From Phaeosaccion multiseriatum (lineage: Eukaryota > Ochrophyta, other classes), in NCBI GenBank assembly GCA_965112735.1, contig OZ218960.1, forward strand, positions 496,001-560,000: 64,000 bases of DNA, given 5' to 3'. Below the pieces are notes generated by a model. The model searched no databases, had not been told where the DNA came from, and saw nothing but the letters and a program-made list of their open reading frames with translations. How positions within the stretch are numbered: the first letter of the stretch is position 1; the number at the start of each line of letters is the position of its first letter. Of this stretch, positions 32,564-45,237 are shown piece by piece. Both the position numbers and the translations under genes were made by a program.

Positions 32564-34142
32564 TCATTCATTCAGGTCAAGAGGGAGGAGAGTCGGAGAG
32601 CGAGGAGCACTACGTGAACAATCAAGTGAGGCAGCAGTGGAGCAGCAGCACGTTAAACAAGAAGCAAGTGAACAAAGCATGAGGGAGTTGAGTAAGTGCG
32701 TGAGTGTTCCTTCCGTGGGCGGGCGGGTGCGTGGATCGTTCGGGTGCACGCTCGGGGGACAACTGTCGCAGCAGCTCGCAGTGAATGAGCGGAGAGTCTG
32801 GAGAGTCTGGAAGGAAGCAAGGGGTGCGGGAGCCTCGTCAGGACCCAACTAGGCGTGGAGGACCCAACAAGGCGTGGAGCCTTGCTGGTGCCCGTCCTTG
32901 TGATTCAATTCAATGTCTAGGGAGACGGGGACATGTAGCGGGCACAAATCAAACGACACCCGTGTTGAAAATGTCTTCTCTCTCTATTTATCATCCCTTT
33001 ACTGAGCCCCTGATGGCCGAAGCCCTACCCCGCCTACTTACACCTCGTCCCCCGAGGGGAGCAATATTGTTTCCTATAATTCTCCTTCTTGCCAGATCCG
33101 ATTCATATACGAATGGTTGTCCAGAGATCGCTATCGTACTGTAGCACTCGTCGCCGACAAAAAATATCAATGTATCATCCAACGCGCACCGCACCGCCTC
33201 TGATAGTTGATGATTTTGAGTCGTCTTGGAGCGCCGCCTGCACGGTGCAGTGTCGTCTGTCGTTCATCATACTACATCATCCTCGTCATCCGCTGCCATC
33301 CGCTCTTCTCGTCTGTTTCGTTTGCCCCTCCGCCCTCGATGCATGAGTGACTGACCGGCTGTGACGGTGGGACAAACAAGACAGCAGACAGACGGACCAC
33401 TCACTGCCTCGCCCCTGGCCTTGCTCGCTTTGCATCGACCTTCCCCCTAACCCCCCCCCCCCCCCAAAGGCCTTTGGCCGCTCAAACGTTATGGCCGGAA
33501 TTCACCGCCAAAAGACTCGAACGACCCCTCCCCTTCCCCTTCCCATCCCCTCCCCATCCCTCTTGCTCCTCCCCCGCTAGCCCCACCTCCCTCTGCCGTA
33601 CCACCAACGGCTGCAGAGAGCGCTGCTCCAGAGACTGCCCCTCCCTCCAGCTGTTGGCCCGTCTGCCCCCTCTACCCCGCCCGCCAACTCCCTTCCTCTT
33701 CACCCCCCTCTGAGCGAGGGGGAGCCTCTCTCCGTCGTGCACAGAGCTCTGACCCTCCGTTGGTGTGGAGATGGGGCCACTCGCTGCTCAGATATGAAGC
33801 CTAAACTGAAACTGAACGATACCGATGCTTGATGGATGGGCGCTGTGCCGTCGTGGGTACATATCCGTCATGCTTTGTTGAGTGTATGCAGCCGCTGGAA
33901 AGAGCAGAGCCGTGGTAGGTCGTGCCGTCGGGCCAGAGGAGGCGATGAGAAGCAGCCATGCAAGCCTCCCCTCGTCGCCCCCTCGTCGCCCGCTGCCCGG
34001 ACAGAGGACCAGAGGACCGACCGCTGCTGTAGCTCCGTCCTGCTCCATTCTGCTCCGCTCTGCTCCGTCCGGTCTCCGGTCTGGGCTATCATTGTAGGTT
34101 GGGAGCTCCGACCCCCCCCCCCCTCTTCAAAGCCTCCTCAAC
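32564..34142. other. Intergenic region, one weak minus-strand frame
   Basis: No confident gene. A minus-strand frame at 32991-33194 reads DDTLIFFVGDECYSTIAISG and has more normal composition than its surroundings, but it is short and without recognised homology. The rest is C/T- and A/G-rich. Confidence 0.4.
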
Positions 34143-35558
34143 TCAAACGCGGTCAATCTTGCTGAACTGGCCCCCTCCCCCCCTGAGGCTAGACTCAATC
34201 TCCGCCCTCCCTTGGGTCTTGTAGTCGAAGTCGCACTGGTGCGCGTCAGGGTAGCGGCACACGCCGCAAAAGACGAGCTTGCAGCGGCACTCAATGCCCG
34301 TGTAGCCCACCTTCTTGTTGCAGGCAAAGCACCGCTTCTTGTTCTTCTGCCTGGGCTCCACGTCCTTCTCCTTCTCGGGTGGAGGTGGCGGCGACACGCT
34401 GGCCACCTTCTCGGTCGAGGTGGTCTCCTCGCCATCGCCGGATGCCGCCGCTGCTGCCGAGTCATCATCTGGTGATGCTTGTGCGGCGGGGAGTGACGAG
34501 GACACGGTGTCGGGAGATACCTCCATCGCATTGGGGGCTGATGCTGCCTCCTCCCCTCCTGCTGCTTCCGTCGATGATGCTGCTGCCCCGCTGGTTCCAC
34601 CGGCGGTGCTCTCCGCGACAGCGGCGGCGACAACGGCCATCTTCGCAGCCGCTTCTGCGGAGGACGGAGGAGGAAGGCACAGAAGCACAAACGGGTAAGA
34701 CGAGCCGAGCGAGAAGCACGAGCAGAGATGGACAGGTGCGCGTGGCGTACGCACGCCATCACTCATTTTCGGGCCTGAAAAAAAAAAAGGGGTGCGGCAC
34801 GGGAGGGGATGGGGCGCTGTCGGGACTTACTTTGCTCCTTGGCCAGGTCCTCCATCTGCTGGTTCTTCTTGCTCAGAGCGTCTCGCCAGCACTTGGAGCA
34901 CATACCCGAGGTAGCCGGACTCCTAAGGCGTGCACACGAGAGGGCACAGCGGAGAGGCAAGGGGGGCGAGAGCACGCAATGGGGCGGCGGAAGGATAGAG
35001 GCCGGTCAGAGTCAGGTGGACGGTACATTTGCACAGTGCCCGCTGGTGCCGCTGGTTGCTCGCGGCCTTTGTGCCCCTCTCCTTGCTTCGCTCCACTGAG
35101 GAGACTTGAAGAAAAGAATGAGGGCCGCGCAGCACGAGCAGCCACCGAAGTAGCCGCACCGACACCGCACGAGGCCCCACCATACTCTACTTCATCGAAA
35201 AACCCTCCCTATCCCGCCGCCGCAGCTGCGCCGCGGCCTCCCCGCCGGCACGAGGTCTTTCCCCCCAGCGGACCGGGAGAAACTCCCGCGCTGCAAAAGG
35301 AGCCAGCACGTTCCGCTCCGACCGACCGACCGCCACCCGCACCCCTCGGCACAGCAAGGCCCTCCCCCCGTCCCCTGTTTTCCGCCCCTGCCGCCCCCGC
35401 CGCCCCTCCTGCCTACTCTTCTCGGCGCATTCAGCGGCCGCGACGGTCAGGTCCGCGTCAAAAAAAGGGGCGCTGCGTACTACTCACCCGAAGAACCCAC
35501 AGCCCCCGCCGCAGAGCTGCTGCTCCATGGTGTTCTGCTGGTCCGTTGACTCCGACAT
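34143..35558 (-). CDS. A20/AN1 zinc-finger (stress-associated type) protein
   Basis: Three exons: 35488-35558, 34831-34922, 34143-34654; 224 aa with matching phases. The N-terminal A20 finger is CGGGCGFFGSPATSGMCSKC, split by the first intron. The C-terminal AN1 finger begins CFACNKKVGYTGIECRC and ends CGVCRYPDAHQCDFDY. An Ala/Ser/Pro-rich linker joins them. This is the architecture of plant SAPs and animal ZFAND5/6, which bind ubiquitin and act in stress responses. The linker encoded at 34400-34650 is longer than usual. Confidence 0.95.
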
Positions 35559-36224
35559 GGTGGCTGAAGCTGGTAGACTTGCGCACTTGGCTGCCCAAAC
35601 TCCTTCCTACGTCCCTGTTCCTTTCAGGCCTCAACTCCGTTCCAGAACTGTTCTGAGCTGTCTTTCGCAGCACTCCCGCCGCACCCGGTAGCTCTCCTCG
35701 CTAGTCGATGTGGGAGGGGAGAGAAGCGGGTCGTGGGGATCCTGAGGCGAAAGGGCGTGGAGCTTGGACCTTGTTTCCTCGGAGAAAGGTGGAATTAATG
35801 TCTCGATGATGCAAGAGAGGCCTTGAGAAATCATGCTCCATTGCATACGTAAGGTTACGTAACTAAGTGGGGCTGTGATGTTTTCCCCTTTCTCACCTTC
35901 TTTACGCTGGTGCTACTGCAACGTGTGTTGGTACAGCAGAAGTGTGGGGAGAGCAGAAGGAGTAGGAGGAGAAGAGCAGGGAGGGAGAACAGGGCAGGGA
36001 GGAGCAGTAGATTGGGGAGGAAAGAGGGTTTGGAAATTTATTCCCAACTGCCCCCTGCTCTGGGGCCAGCCCTCCTCGAGGCCAAGCTAATGAGTAGCGC
36101 CGCTCGGCGAGAGGACACTCACTGAGGAGAAGGTTCAGTGCAGCAGCAGTGTAGCCCCACCCGGGTAGAAGGGCCGCGGGCAAAGAGAGGAGGAGGGAAG
36201 GCGCAGGAGGGAGTTTGGCCCCCA
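35559..36224. promoter_or_regulatory. Divergent intergenic region, A20/AN1 gene and unknown gene
   Basis: About 0.67 kb between two start codons facing away from each other. No TATA box was recognised. Minor frames are not convincing. Confidence 0.4.
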
Positions 36225-38093
36225 ATGTCATCCTTCGGCATCCGGGCCGACGATGCAGTGGCGGGCGCGGGGGCCGCGAGGGGGCTGATGAGCCCGCGCG
36301 CCGGCCTCGGGAATGTCAAAGGTGGAGGCAGCAGAGCCAGCAGCGAGAGCGAGAACACGGCGGCGGCCATGGGCAAGGCCCCCGTGAATCCGCTCTCTCC
36401 CGGGGACAAGAAGGCGCGCCGCAGAGGCAGAGCGCTGGGGGACATTTCCAACAGAGACAAGAACGCCAAGGGGCAGCAGCAAGGAAGCAACAAGGGGGGG
36501 CTGGGAGAGGCGAAAGGCGGCAGCAGTAGCACCAAGGCCCAGCACAAGGGCAAGACTGCAGTGTCGAGTCCTCTTGCCGTGTGGACGGATCCGGAGAGTG
36601 CAGCGCCCATTGAGAAAGTGGCCGAGACGCAGAGCAAACGGAAGACGCGTAGCCGCAAGCCCTTCGCGGTACCGGAGATCGACCCCATTGAGTTCTGCCT
36701 AGGCAGGACGGGCGACGAGGAGGATGCCATCATGGAGGTGAGAAGATGGGGGCTGCGCTTTGTTTCCTCCTTATGCTCACCTCTCCCTCTCGAGGAGTTG
36801 GAGAGTATGTGTCCTTCTCGGAGCCCCTCTGTTCTACCCTGTCTGTCTCATCGGCCGGCCTCTGGCTCCTTCCTCGTCCGTGTCGTCCTTGGCTCTTGGC
36901 TCTGCCCTTGGTGGACAACCGCCGCAACCCCACAGAAACAACCACCCTCTGTATTATGCACCGCCTTCTAACGAACTGGCTGCCCCTCTTTGCTTATCCA
37001 TCCATCGATCCTCACAGGCCAGGCTGGTGGCACTGGCGCGGGCAGAGGCCAGCATGCAATGGGTAGACCCCAGCACCAGCACCAGAAGCAGGAGCAGCAG
37101 CAGCAGCAGCAAGAGGAGGAGCGCCAAAAGCCGCAGCACCAGCACCAGCAGTATCAGCCGCAGCAGCAGCAAACAAAAGCCGCCACGGCCAGATGTGCAC
37201 CCCAAGCTGACGGCCAAAGACAAAGCCAAGGAAAGAGCCTCCGAGAAGCTCAACAAGGAAATGGAGGACCTCTGCGCTCGGGATATGGAATGTGAGGCAG
37301 CGGATGGCAGCGGATGGCAGTGGGTGGTGCTAGTACATGGCAGAGGGATGGCGAGGAGCCCTTGAGTGTGCTTGCTTGGCTGTAGGTGAACTGACTGCTG
37401 AGCCCCCCGGGAGGAGGAGGGCGGGACACAAGGTTGAGTTTGAGATGGAGGTATCGAATGCTTCATTCCCTGCTGGGGCTTGCAGCGGCTTGCAGGAGCG
37501 GCTACCCCAGGGGAGCCGGGTGGAAGAATTCATACCAGACGCCCTATGCGCTAACTCTGCATCTTTTTTTGTGTGTGTGTATTCCTCTCTCTTTCTCCTT
37601 TTCATCCCCCCCCCCCCTCTCTCTCTCTCCAGTTATGCGCAGCCGAGGGTTGTCGTCTCCTTCGCCTTCGTGGGGCGGCGTGGATGCCTTTGCCTTCCCC
37701 CCCGATGATGAGGTCGGGCCTGGGCCTCTATACGAAGAGGAGGATGACCTCTCTCTGCTGCCTCCCGGCCTTGAGGCGTGGCGCTCCGAACTCGATGATG
37801 ATGTTGACAACGCGATCGCCTGTCTGGAGCAGCAGCAGCAGCTGCAGTTGGTGATACAGCAGGAGCGGGAGGAGGAGAAGGGGAGGAAGCAACAGGAAGC
37901 GCAAGGGCAGGCGCAAGGGGCGGGGGGTGCCGTCCCAGAGGAGATTTCGTCATCATCATCAGCAGCAGCAGCAGCAGGGCATGCGGCGGCGGTTCAGTCT
38001 GCCAGCACTGGAGGCGGGGAAAAGGCGAGTGCTGCTGCTCCCCTGCAAGGAGCAGGACCCGATGTACCCGCTGGCGAAGAGGGGCTAGCGTAA
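36225..38093 (+). CDS. Unknown protein with D-box-like motif
   Basis: Exons 36225-36737, 37018-37291 and 37633-38093 join in phase to 415 aa. The ATG gives MSSFGIRADDAVAG. Features: a basic segment with RRRGRALGDISNRDK, similar to the ALGDISN core of cyclin destruction boxes; a patch DPIEFCLGRTGDEEDA; a Ser/Arg/Lys region; acidic YEEEDDLSLLPPGLEAW; then a Gln-rich helix containing QLVIQQ, a copy of the dispersed 15-nt word. Family unknown. Cell-cycle-regulated turnover is only a guess from the motif. A possible extra exon at 37386-37450 does not fit the phase of the last exon. Confidence 0.65.
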
Positions 38094-38625
38094 GCCGGAG
38101 CTGCTTGAGAGAGAGGGCTGCGTGGTGCGTGGTGCTCGACTTGGTTGGCGGGGGGAGGGGGGAGGCACGTGTGTGCACGCGGTGCTCCTCCTCTGGCTGG
38201 GGTTGTCGTCCTTTTCTGGGGTCCGTACTGTAGATACTTGTGGTGGTGGCCACTGGGTGGTTGCAAGCAGGCCGTGAAGGCGGCCGTCGCATCGACTCAA
38301 AAATAATAGGGAGGATCCGTCACCGAAACTGCCCGGCCCCGAAAACGATCATCCGAAAACGCCACGTAGGAACCGATTTTGAAGGTGCATTCCGTCAAAG
38401 CTCCCCTGGATCCAGGGAAAAAAGGGACGGGATCTCTCTCTCTCTTTGCTGAGCTGTTCGCAGCTGAAATCGCACTGCTGGTTTGGTGCCTTGGAGTGGT
38501 TATCTCTCTGTCTCCCCCTCCCCATCCCTCGCCCTTCCTTCAATCTCTATTGCGCAGTAGGTCTTTGGGAGTGTGGGCGGGGGCTTCCTCCGCTTCAGCA
38601 GCCCGCCCGCTTGAGGCGGGGCTTC

Positions 38626-39563
38626 ATGTCTTCACTCCTCTCTTCCGTGCGAAAGGGCTCTAACAAGAAGCTTTGGCGCAAGGGAAGCAGAAGTAGCAAC
38701 AGTACGGCCGACGCGGAATCCTCAGGCGGTACCCCCAGAGACGAGGATGAAGAGGGTTGTTGCACTGCTGCTGGGGAGGGGGGGGAGGAAGAGGACGAGG
38801 AGGAGGACGAGGAGGAGGACGTGGAGGCGGATGTGGAGGCGGACGAGAGCTGGGGGAAGAACCAGCCCGTGACCCATAGGCATCGGTCCAGCATCACAGA
38901 GGAGGTGGTTCTCTCAGATCCGGGCTCTCTGCGGGTACGTGCTGTCTGTTTGGTTGCGTGTTTTTCCACGTGGGTAGGTAGTAGGTGGGCTGATACGGTA
39001 GGTAGGGAAGGAAGGAGAGAAGGAAGGAAGGCAGGGCAAGGATGGTCTCCCCCTTCCTCCACTTCAAACCGCCGTCGGTTCTTCTGAGGCAAGCAGGCCT
39101 GGATCCCCCCCCCCCTAACCATCTCTCTCCGCGCTCATGTTTCATGCCTCTCTGTCCCTGAGGCAAGCAGCCAAGCCAAGCTTCGGCCTTTGACACCCCC
39201 CCCCACCATCTCTCTCCGCACTGATATTTCATGTCTCTCTGTCTCTGAGTAGGCCCTCTTCAAGGACATCTCCATCAGCTTGGATCAGGCCGGGTCGGAC
39301 GACGAGAACGAGGAGTTCATAAGGAACTTGGAACAGGCCGAGTCGGACGACGAGGACGAGGAGTTCATAATCCACTGTGGGAACAACAGGGGGGCAGAAG
39401 CAGCAGCAGAAGCAGCAGCAGGAGCAGCAGGAGAAGCAGCGGGAGGCGTAGTACCAGCAGGACCAGCCCCTGCAGAAGAGCCGCCAGGCGCAGCAGAAGC
39501 AGAGCTGGAGGAAGCGTTGGAAGCAGTGGCATTGGGGGAGCCTGTCGCAGCCTCAGCCTCAGT

Positions 39564-39598
<35 letters not shown>

Positions 39599-42500
39599 CA
39601 GTGGTAGCAACGGTGGCCGCCGCCCCGCAAGGAAGGGAGGGACACGACGTTACAGACTCGGGCTCTGACGTTTCTGATTTGGAGAATGCCATGGAGGACA
39701 GGGGAAGGTCAGGCACAGACACAAGCCCCATCATCCCCTTTCAGTGTATACTGGTCTCCTTCCTTCCCTCTCTGCACTAGTGCCGTACCCCGAGCCTGAT
39801 CCTGAGCCTGAGCCTGAGCCTGATCCTGAGCCTAATCCTGAGCCTGATCCTGAGCCTGATCCTGAGCCTGATCCTGAGCCTGATCCTGAGCCTGATCCTG
39901 AGCCCGGGACCCACTGACGTCGCCACTCACCCTCAGCCCTGATCATGGCCCTGAACCTACCGCCCTACCCAACCCGGACACTGCTTAACTCTGTCCCTCA
40001 CCCCTCCCCTTGGCCCTGCTTGTCCCTGACCCCGTCGCTGCTGCTCAGTCTGCTCATTCGAGCGAGCATGGGCGAGAGCCTGCGCGGGCGGCGCATTAGC
40101 AATTACACGCTGCGCGAGACGGGAGAGGCCCTCAATCTGGACCTCAGACTGAAAGACTTTGACGACGTTGCGTACCTCGCTCAGGGGGTGAGTAGAGACT
40201 TAGAGGCGTATGGGAGAGAGAGAGAGGGGGGGGGGGGGCGAAGTGGTAGTAGTAGGGGCAGCTGCCTCGTCTTGTCCATCCAAAGGAAGGCCATGAAAGA
40301 AAGGCTGCCTCGTCTTGTCCATCCAAAGGAAGGCCATGAAAGAAAGGCTCTCACCTGTCCATCCAAAGGAAGGCCATGAAAGAAAGAAAAGCTCTCACCG
40401 CGGTGCAACTCTCTCCCCCTCTCTCTGCGCTCCTCCGTGTGTGTGCGCGCGTGCATGTGTGTGTGTGTGTGTGTGTGTGCGTGTGTGTGTGTGTGCGTGT
40501 GTGTTTGTGTGTGTATGTGTATGTGTGTGCGTGTGTGTGTGTGTGTGTGCGTGCGTGCGCCCTCCCCAGGCCATGTGTGCGGTGTACTCGTGCTGCCTCA
40601 AGGGCCGCCCCGTGGTATTTAAGACGCCCCTTCCCGAGTCCAACAACCTCGACATGGCGAGCAACGATCTCGAGGTCGAGATGCTCATGCTGCAGCAGGT
40701 ACGTGTAGTATGTCATTGGGTGGGTGCGTGCGTGGATGGACCAACCCCCCTGGGGAGGGGGAGGGCGGCGGTGGACATGGAGGGGGGGGTGGGGGGGGTA
40801 TGGTCGAAGTGATGTAAGCCGAGGCCTGACTTGTGCTGCCTGTACACCCTCAAATGTCCTCATGCGCTCCCTGATGCCTTCCCTCATTCCCTTCTCCTGT
40901 CCTCCTTATACCCTCCCTCCCTCCCTCCCTCCCTCCCTCCCTTACTCACTCACTCACTCACTCACTCACTCACTCACTCACTCACTCACTCACTCACTCA
41001 CTCAACTCCCTCCCTCCCTCCCTCCCCTCAGCTGCGGCATGAGAACATTGTTGCTATTCGTGGGGCAGGCATTCTGTCGGATATGCGGCGCTTCATCGCT
41101 TTGGACTTTGTGTCCTTCGGGACCCTCAGCGATCTCCTCAGAGGGCCCAAGTCAGTGCAGCTGGAGGTGAGGGACTGAGTGAGTTGAGTGAGTGAGTGAG
41201 TGAGTGAGTTGAGTGAGTGAGTGAGTGAGGGCCTAAGTCAGTGCAGCTGGAGGTGAGGGAGGGACGGAGTTGGGTGAGTGGGTGGGGGAGGGAGGGAGCG
41301 AGGGTGTGAGTGAGTGAGTGAGGGAGGGAGGGAGGGAGGGAGTGAATGGGTGAGTGAGTGAGTGAGGGAGGGAGTGAATGGGTGAGTGAGTGAGTGAGTG
41401 AGTGAGGGAGGGAGGGAGGGAGGGAGTGAATGGGTGAGTGAGTGAGTGAGGGAGGGAGTGAATGGGTGAGTGAGTGAGTGAGTGAGTGAGGGAGGGAGGG
41501 AGGGAGGGAGTGAATGAGTGAGTGAGTGAGTGAGGGAGTGAGGGAGGGAGTGAATGGGTGAGTGAGTTAGTTGAGTGAGTGAATAAATTTGAGCTCCCTT
41601 CCGTGGAACTCGAACTTTAGTAGTGCGAGTCCCCGCCTAAAGACGAAGAGCGCAGGACCCTGCCTCCTCCCTCATTGATCGGTATCTTCTGCCGCTTTCC
41701 CCTGCCATCATCATCTTCTGCTGCCCTCCACTGCCCTCTACCTCCCTATTCTACAGATGGCGCAGGTGCTAAAGTTGGCTCTGCAAGTTTGTAACGCTCT
41801 TCAGTACCTGCACGACTTTGCCGTACCGGGCTGCATGCTCCTTCACAGGGACCTCAAGCCCGACAACATCGGCATCACCTTAGAAGGAACCGTCAAGCTG
41901 CTGGACTTTGGTCTTGGCAAGGTAGGGAGGGGCAGGGGGGGATGGCAGTGGAGGGGGCCCTCGTGTTGTTAACGGCTGACTCTCGACCGCCCTACCCGAG
42001 TAATTGTGCTACCTACCTCCTGCCTTCCTTATGTACCTTTCCAGCTACCTACCTCCTGCCTTCCTTATGTACCTTTCCAGCTACCTACCTGCCCACTGTG
42101 CTCTACGCTGACCTGACCTCTCCCCCTCTTCCTACCTACCTACCTACCATCCTACCTACCTACCCACCTACCTACCTACCCACCTACCTACCTACCTACC
42201 TACTTACCTACCTACCTACCTACCTACCTACCTACCTACCTACCCACCTACCTACCTACCTACCTACCTACCTACCTACCTACCTACCTACCTACCCACC
42301 TACCTACCTACCCACCTACCTACCTACCTACCTACCTACCTTCCTTTCCGCCCCCTCTCCCTCGCTCGCTCCCCTCCACCCCCCCCCACCTCTCAGCTCA
42401 TCTCCCGCAAGTACCGCACCAAAACGGCTTCTTACGTATTGACGGGCGGCACAGGCTCTCTGCGCTACATGGCCCCCGAGGTAGCCCTGCACAAGGTGTA

Positions 42501-44112
42501 TAACGAAAAGGCGAGTACTGGAGCGGCAGGGGCAGGTATATGGGCCGACGGTTTCACGGTTTCGTCTCTCTGTCTCTCTTTCTCTGCGGAGTGTAGAACG
42601 GGAGGGCGAGCAGGTTCTCCCTCCCCTCCACCCCCTCCCTCACTCCCTCCCCTTCGCTCCTCCCTCACCCCCCTCAGGTGGACGTCTACAGCTTTAGCCT
42701 GGTTTTCTGGGACATGCTCACAGGCGTCAAGCCCTTCAGCAAACTCACCAGGGAGCAGTTCTACTCACAGGTCAGTCAGTCAGATGTCCCAGGGCGCGTG
42801 AACAGATGTCCCTCCCTCCCTGACTCACTCTCTCAGCCCAAGCTGGACCTGGACCGCAACCTGAACCTTCGTACCTACCTACTTTTCTCTCAATACCCTT
42901 CATCTCCTCCCTCCCCCCCTCCCCTCCCCTCCCCTCTCCTCCGTCCCTCCCTCCCTTCCCTCCTCCTTAGGTGGTGGACAGAGGCTTACGACCGCGTGTG
43001 CAAAGCAAGTGGCCTGGCGAGGTGAAGAAAGTCCTAACTCGATGTTGGGACACTAACCCCGCCGTTCGCTTTAGCATTCGAGAGACACGCGCCATACTGC
43101 AGGTGGGTGCGTATACGCGTTAGTTGCGGTTGCAGTTTGAGTTTGAGGACCGCGATGAATATCGAACATATTGATGTCGATGCGCGTAGTGGTGCTTCAG
43201 CCGTCGTCGTCGCCATCGGTGGGGCTTGTTTTAACGAGGGATGGGGGGGACGAGAGCAGAGGAAGCAGTAGCGCAGTCAAGAGACGCCGACTCTCCTCTC
43301 TTATCCCCTCCTCGCTTCTCCTCTCCTCTCCCCTTTTCGCTTCTCCTCTCGTCTCCTCTCCTCTACTCTCCTCTCCTCTCCCCTCCTCGCTTCTCCTCTC
43401 TTATCCCCTCCTCGCTTCTCCTCTCCTCTCCTCTCCCCTACTTCCTTTCCCCTTCTCTCTCTCTCCATTCCTCGACTTCTGATCTGTGACATGAATGACC
43501 AACACGTGACTCACAGGTGGCGGCCGAGGAGGAGAACAAGCGCGTTTTCGACCTCGGTTGCCAGAAGCGGGCCTCCCTGGATTTATCGAGTAAGTCAAGT
43601 AGGAGAGGAGGGTGGGGGTTTGCTTGGGACAGGGGAGAGGGAGAAGAAGAGGTTTGAGGGGTGGAGCTTGGGGATTTGCCAGAGGCCTCCTTCACGACCC
43701 GCCCCGCTTCCGCACGTCTCCCCCCCCCCCGAGGAGCCGGAGTTGCCACTCCCACACCGCCCCCTTGCTCTACCCCCACCCCCCACCCCCCCTCTTTCTC
43801 TCTCTCAGTGTCTGCTCTCTCTCTCGTTCTCCCTTGTCTTTCCACGTACTGACTCACTCACTCACCCACTCCCTCCCCCCCTCCCTCCCTCCTTGCCTCA
43901 CTCCCGCAGACCATGAGGAGTACACCCCAAAGTACCGCATTTCTTCGCTCAAGAAGGACCGAGGAGGAGGGCATAAGGCAGGGAAGGCCAAGGAGGGCAC
44001 CAAGGAGGGCGCTAAGAGGGAGAGGGAGGCCAAGAAGAAGAAGGCCTTGAAGCGAGGGGCGAAGGAGGGCAGCGCCAGAGACTTGCGCAGCCTCGATCGG
44101 ATGCCCGCCTAA
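38626..44112 (+). CDS. TKL-like Ser/Thr protein kinase
   Basis: Eleven exons: 38626-38934, 39253-39707, 40049-40187, 40570-40698, 41032-41166, 41757-41921, 42397-42510, 42678-42770, 42971-43102, 43517-43589, 43910-44112; 648 aa. The N-terminal ~255 residues are Ser-rich, then acidic and Ala-rich. The kinase domain has the beta-3 lysine in [15 protein letters not shown], the catalytic loop [11 protein letters not shown] (LLDFGLGK), [26 protein letters not shown] and [11 protein letters not shown], the last two typical of TKL kinases. All core catalytic residues are present, but the glycine loop is weak ([15 protein letters not shown]). The C-terminus is Lys-rich. The seventh intron uses a GC donor (AAG|GCGAGT). 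Substrate unknown. Confidence 0.9.
39790..39905. repeat. 12-bp minisatellite GAGCCTGATCCT
   Basis: About nine copies in a kinase intron. In one frame it reads a Pro-Glu-Pro-Asp repeat of about 38 residues, but no splice sites fit the flanking exons. Confidence 0.85.
41143..41258 (+). repeat. Duplicated exon-intron junction
   Basis: The end of a kinase exon with its donor, GGGCCCAAGTCAGTGCAGCT plus GGAGGTGAGGGA (41143-41174), reappears within the intron at 41227-41258 with one change. The second copy carries an intact duplicate 5' splice site inside the GAGT array. Confidence 0.9.
41167..41580. repeat. (GAGT)n / (GGGA)n array after a donor
   Basis: Starts directly at the donor GTGAGG and continues as GAGT and GGGA repeats for 400 nt, with a higher-order unit of about 60-70 nt (GAATGGGTGAGTGAG...GGAGGGAGG). 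Confidence 0.9.
42008..42345. repeat. (TACC)n microsatellite and 36-bp duplication
   Basis: A 36-nt segment containing TGCCTTCCTTATGTACCTTT is repeated twice from about 42011, then long TACC runs with CCAC interruptions lead towards the acceptor CTCTCAG at 42396. Confidence 0.9.
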
Positions 44113-45237
44113 GATTAGGCCCAAGGAGGCCCAAAGAGGTCCACCATTACTTGGGTGCCCAACGAGGCCCAATCGGAGGTAGTGTTGCAGGGCCACCGTT
44201 CCATCCCCTCACATCCCCCTCCGCTTTGCTCCGTATTATAACCTCTCTCAGTCACCGAGCTTGAAGTAGAGGCGCAGTTCAGCGGGGGGGTTGTTTGATG
44301 GGGAGCCCATTCCACAGAGAGAGAGAGAGAGAGAAAAGTGCAAGTCTTCCACTTCCACTCTTCTCTTCCATCTTTATTTTAGTTTAGTAAATCCACTTCC
44401 ACTCTTCTCTTCCATCTTTATTTTTAGTTTATGAATGAATTGAGAGAAGGGGCCCTTCCCTTTGCCAACGGGGTTTGGCAGCAAGGGTGCTGGCGAGGAG
44501 GTGCGAAAGTAACCCCAGAAGGAGCTCGGCACCATTGACCATTGGGGGCAGCCTACGAAATGTTTCTTTCACGTGAAACGTTTTCACCGAAGGATGGAAG
44601 AATCGATGGAAGAGAAGAGAAGGAATCGAAATCGAAAGGAAGTTAGAGAATGTCGAAATCGAAATTCTATGTAGAGTTCCGAACTTTTTGTTTGACCTCT
44701 TCGAGAACGTTCCTCGTGACCTTTTGGCCTTCACAACCCAAGTTCATCTTGCACAACCTCCCGAGAGCATCGGCGAAGCGGAGGAAAAGAGGGAAAAGCC
44801 TCCATAACACCCCTTCGCTCTCTATAGACACACACAAGCACTCTGCGAGGGACCAAAGGAGCTCTCGCTCTCATAATCGAAGAGGGTCCCTGCTTTACTT
44901 CCAAAAAGTCTTCCATCTGAGACTATTAAATTGAGAGGAGGTGAGTTGACACGTGGTGAACACCGACTTCCCAGATCCCCCTCCCTCTCCCCCACCCATC
45001 CCCCCCCCCCTCACCTTCCCCTATCGATACCCTTCCCTCTTCTCCACACTCCCCCATACCCTCCTTCCCCCTCATCCCCCTCCAAACCCTTTCCCCTCTC
45101 CCCTCCCCTCCCCTCTCCTCACTCACTTACTCGCTCACTCGCTCGCCCACTCGCTCGCTCACTCACCAACTCACTCATACTAACCAGCTCACACGAACTG
45201 ACTCGCTCACACCCCCTTCCGTCTCAGAGTCAAGAGC
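44113..45237. other. Intergenic region between kinase and Zn2Cys6 genes
   Basis: Contains the 39-bp direct repeat listed separately and a C/T-rich promoter-like stretch with ACTC and GCTC repeats before 45238. No gene was recognised. Confidence 0.5.
44348..44431. repeat. 39-bp direct repeat
   Basis: TCCACTTCCACTCTTCTCTT followed by CCATCTTTATTTT(T)AGTTTA occurs at 44348 and 44392, 44 nt apart and differing by one T. Confidence 0.85.

Noticed and set aside
37386-37450. Extra exon of the D-box-like gene
   Set aside because: It has good borders, but its end phase does not fit the exon at 37633, whereas direct splicing 37291 to 37633 does.
39780-39920. Possible kinase exon encoding a Pro-Glu-Pro-Asp repeat
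   Set aside because: No donor or acceptor keeps the phase between 39707 and 40049.
41580-41650. tRNA-like T-arm (GTTCGAGTTCC on the minus strand)
   Set aside because: Flanking bases do not form a T-stem or acceptor stem, and no D-arm or anticodon arm fits upstream.
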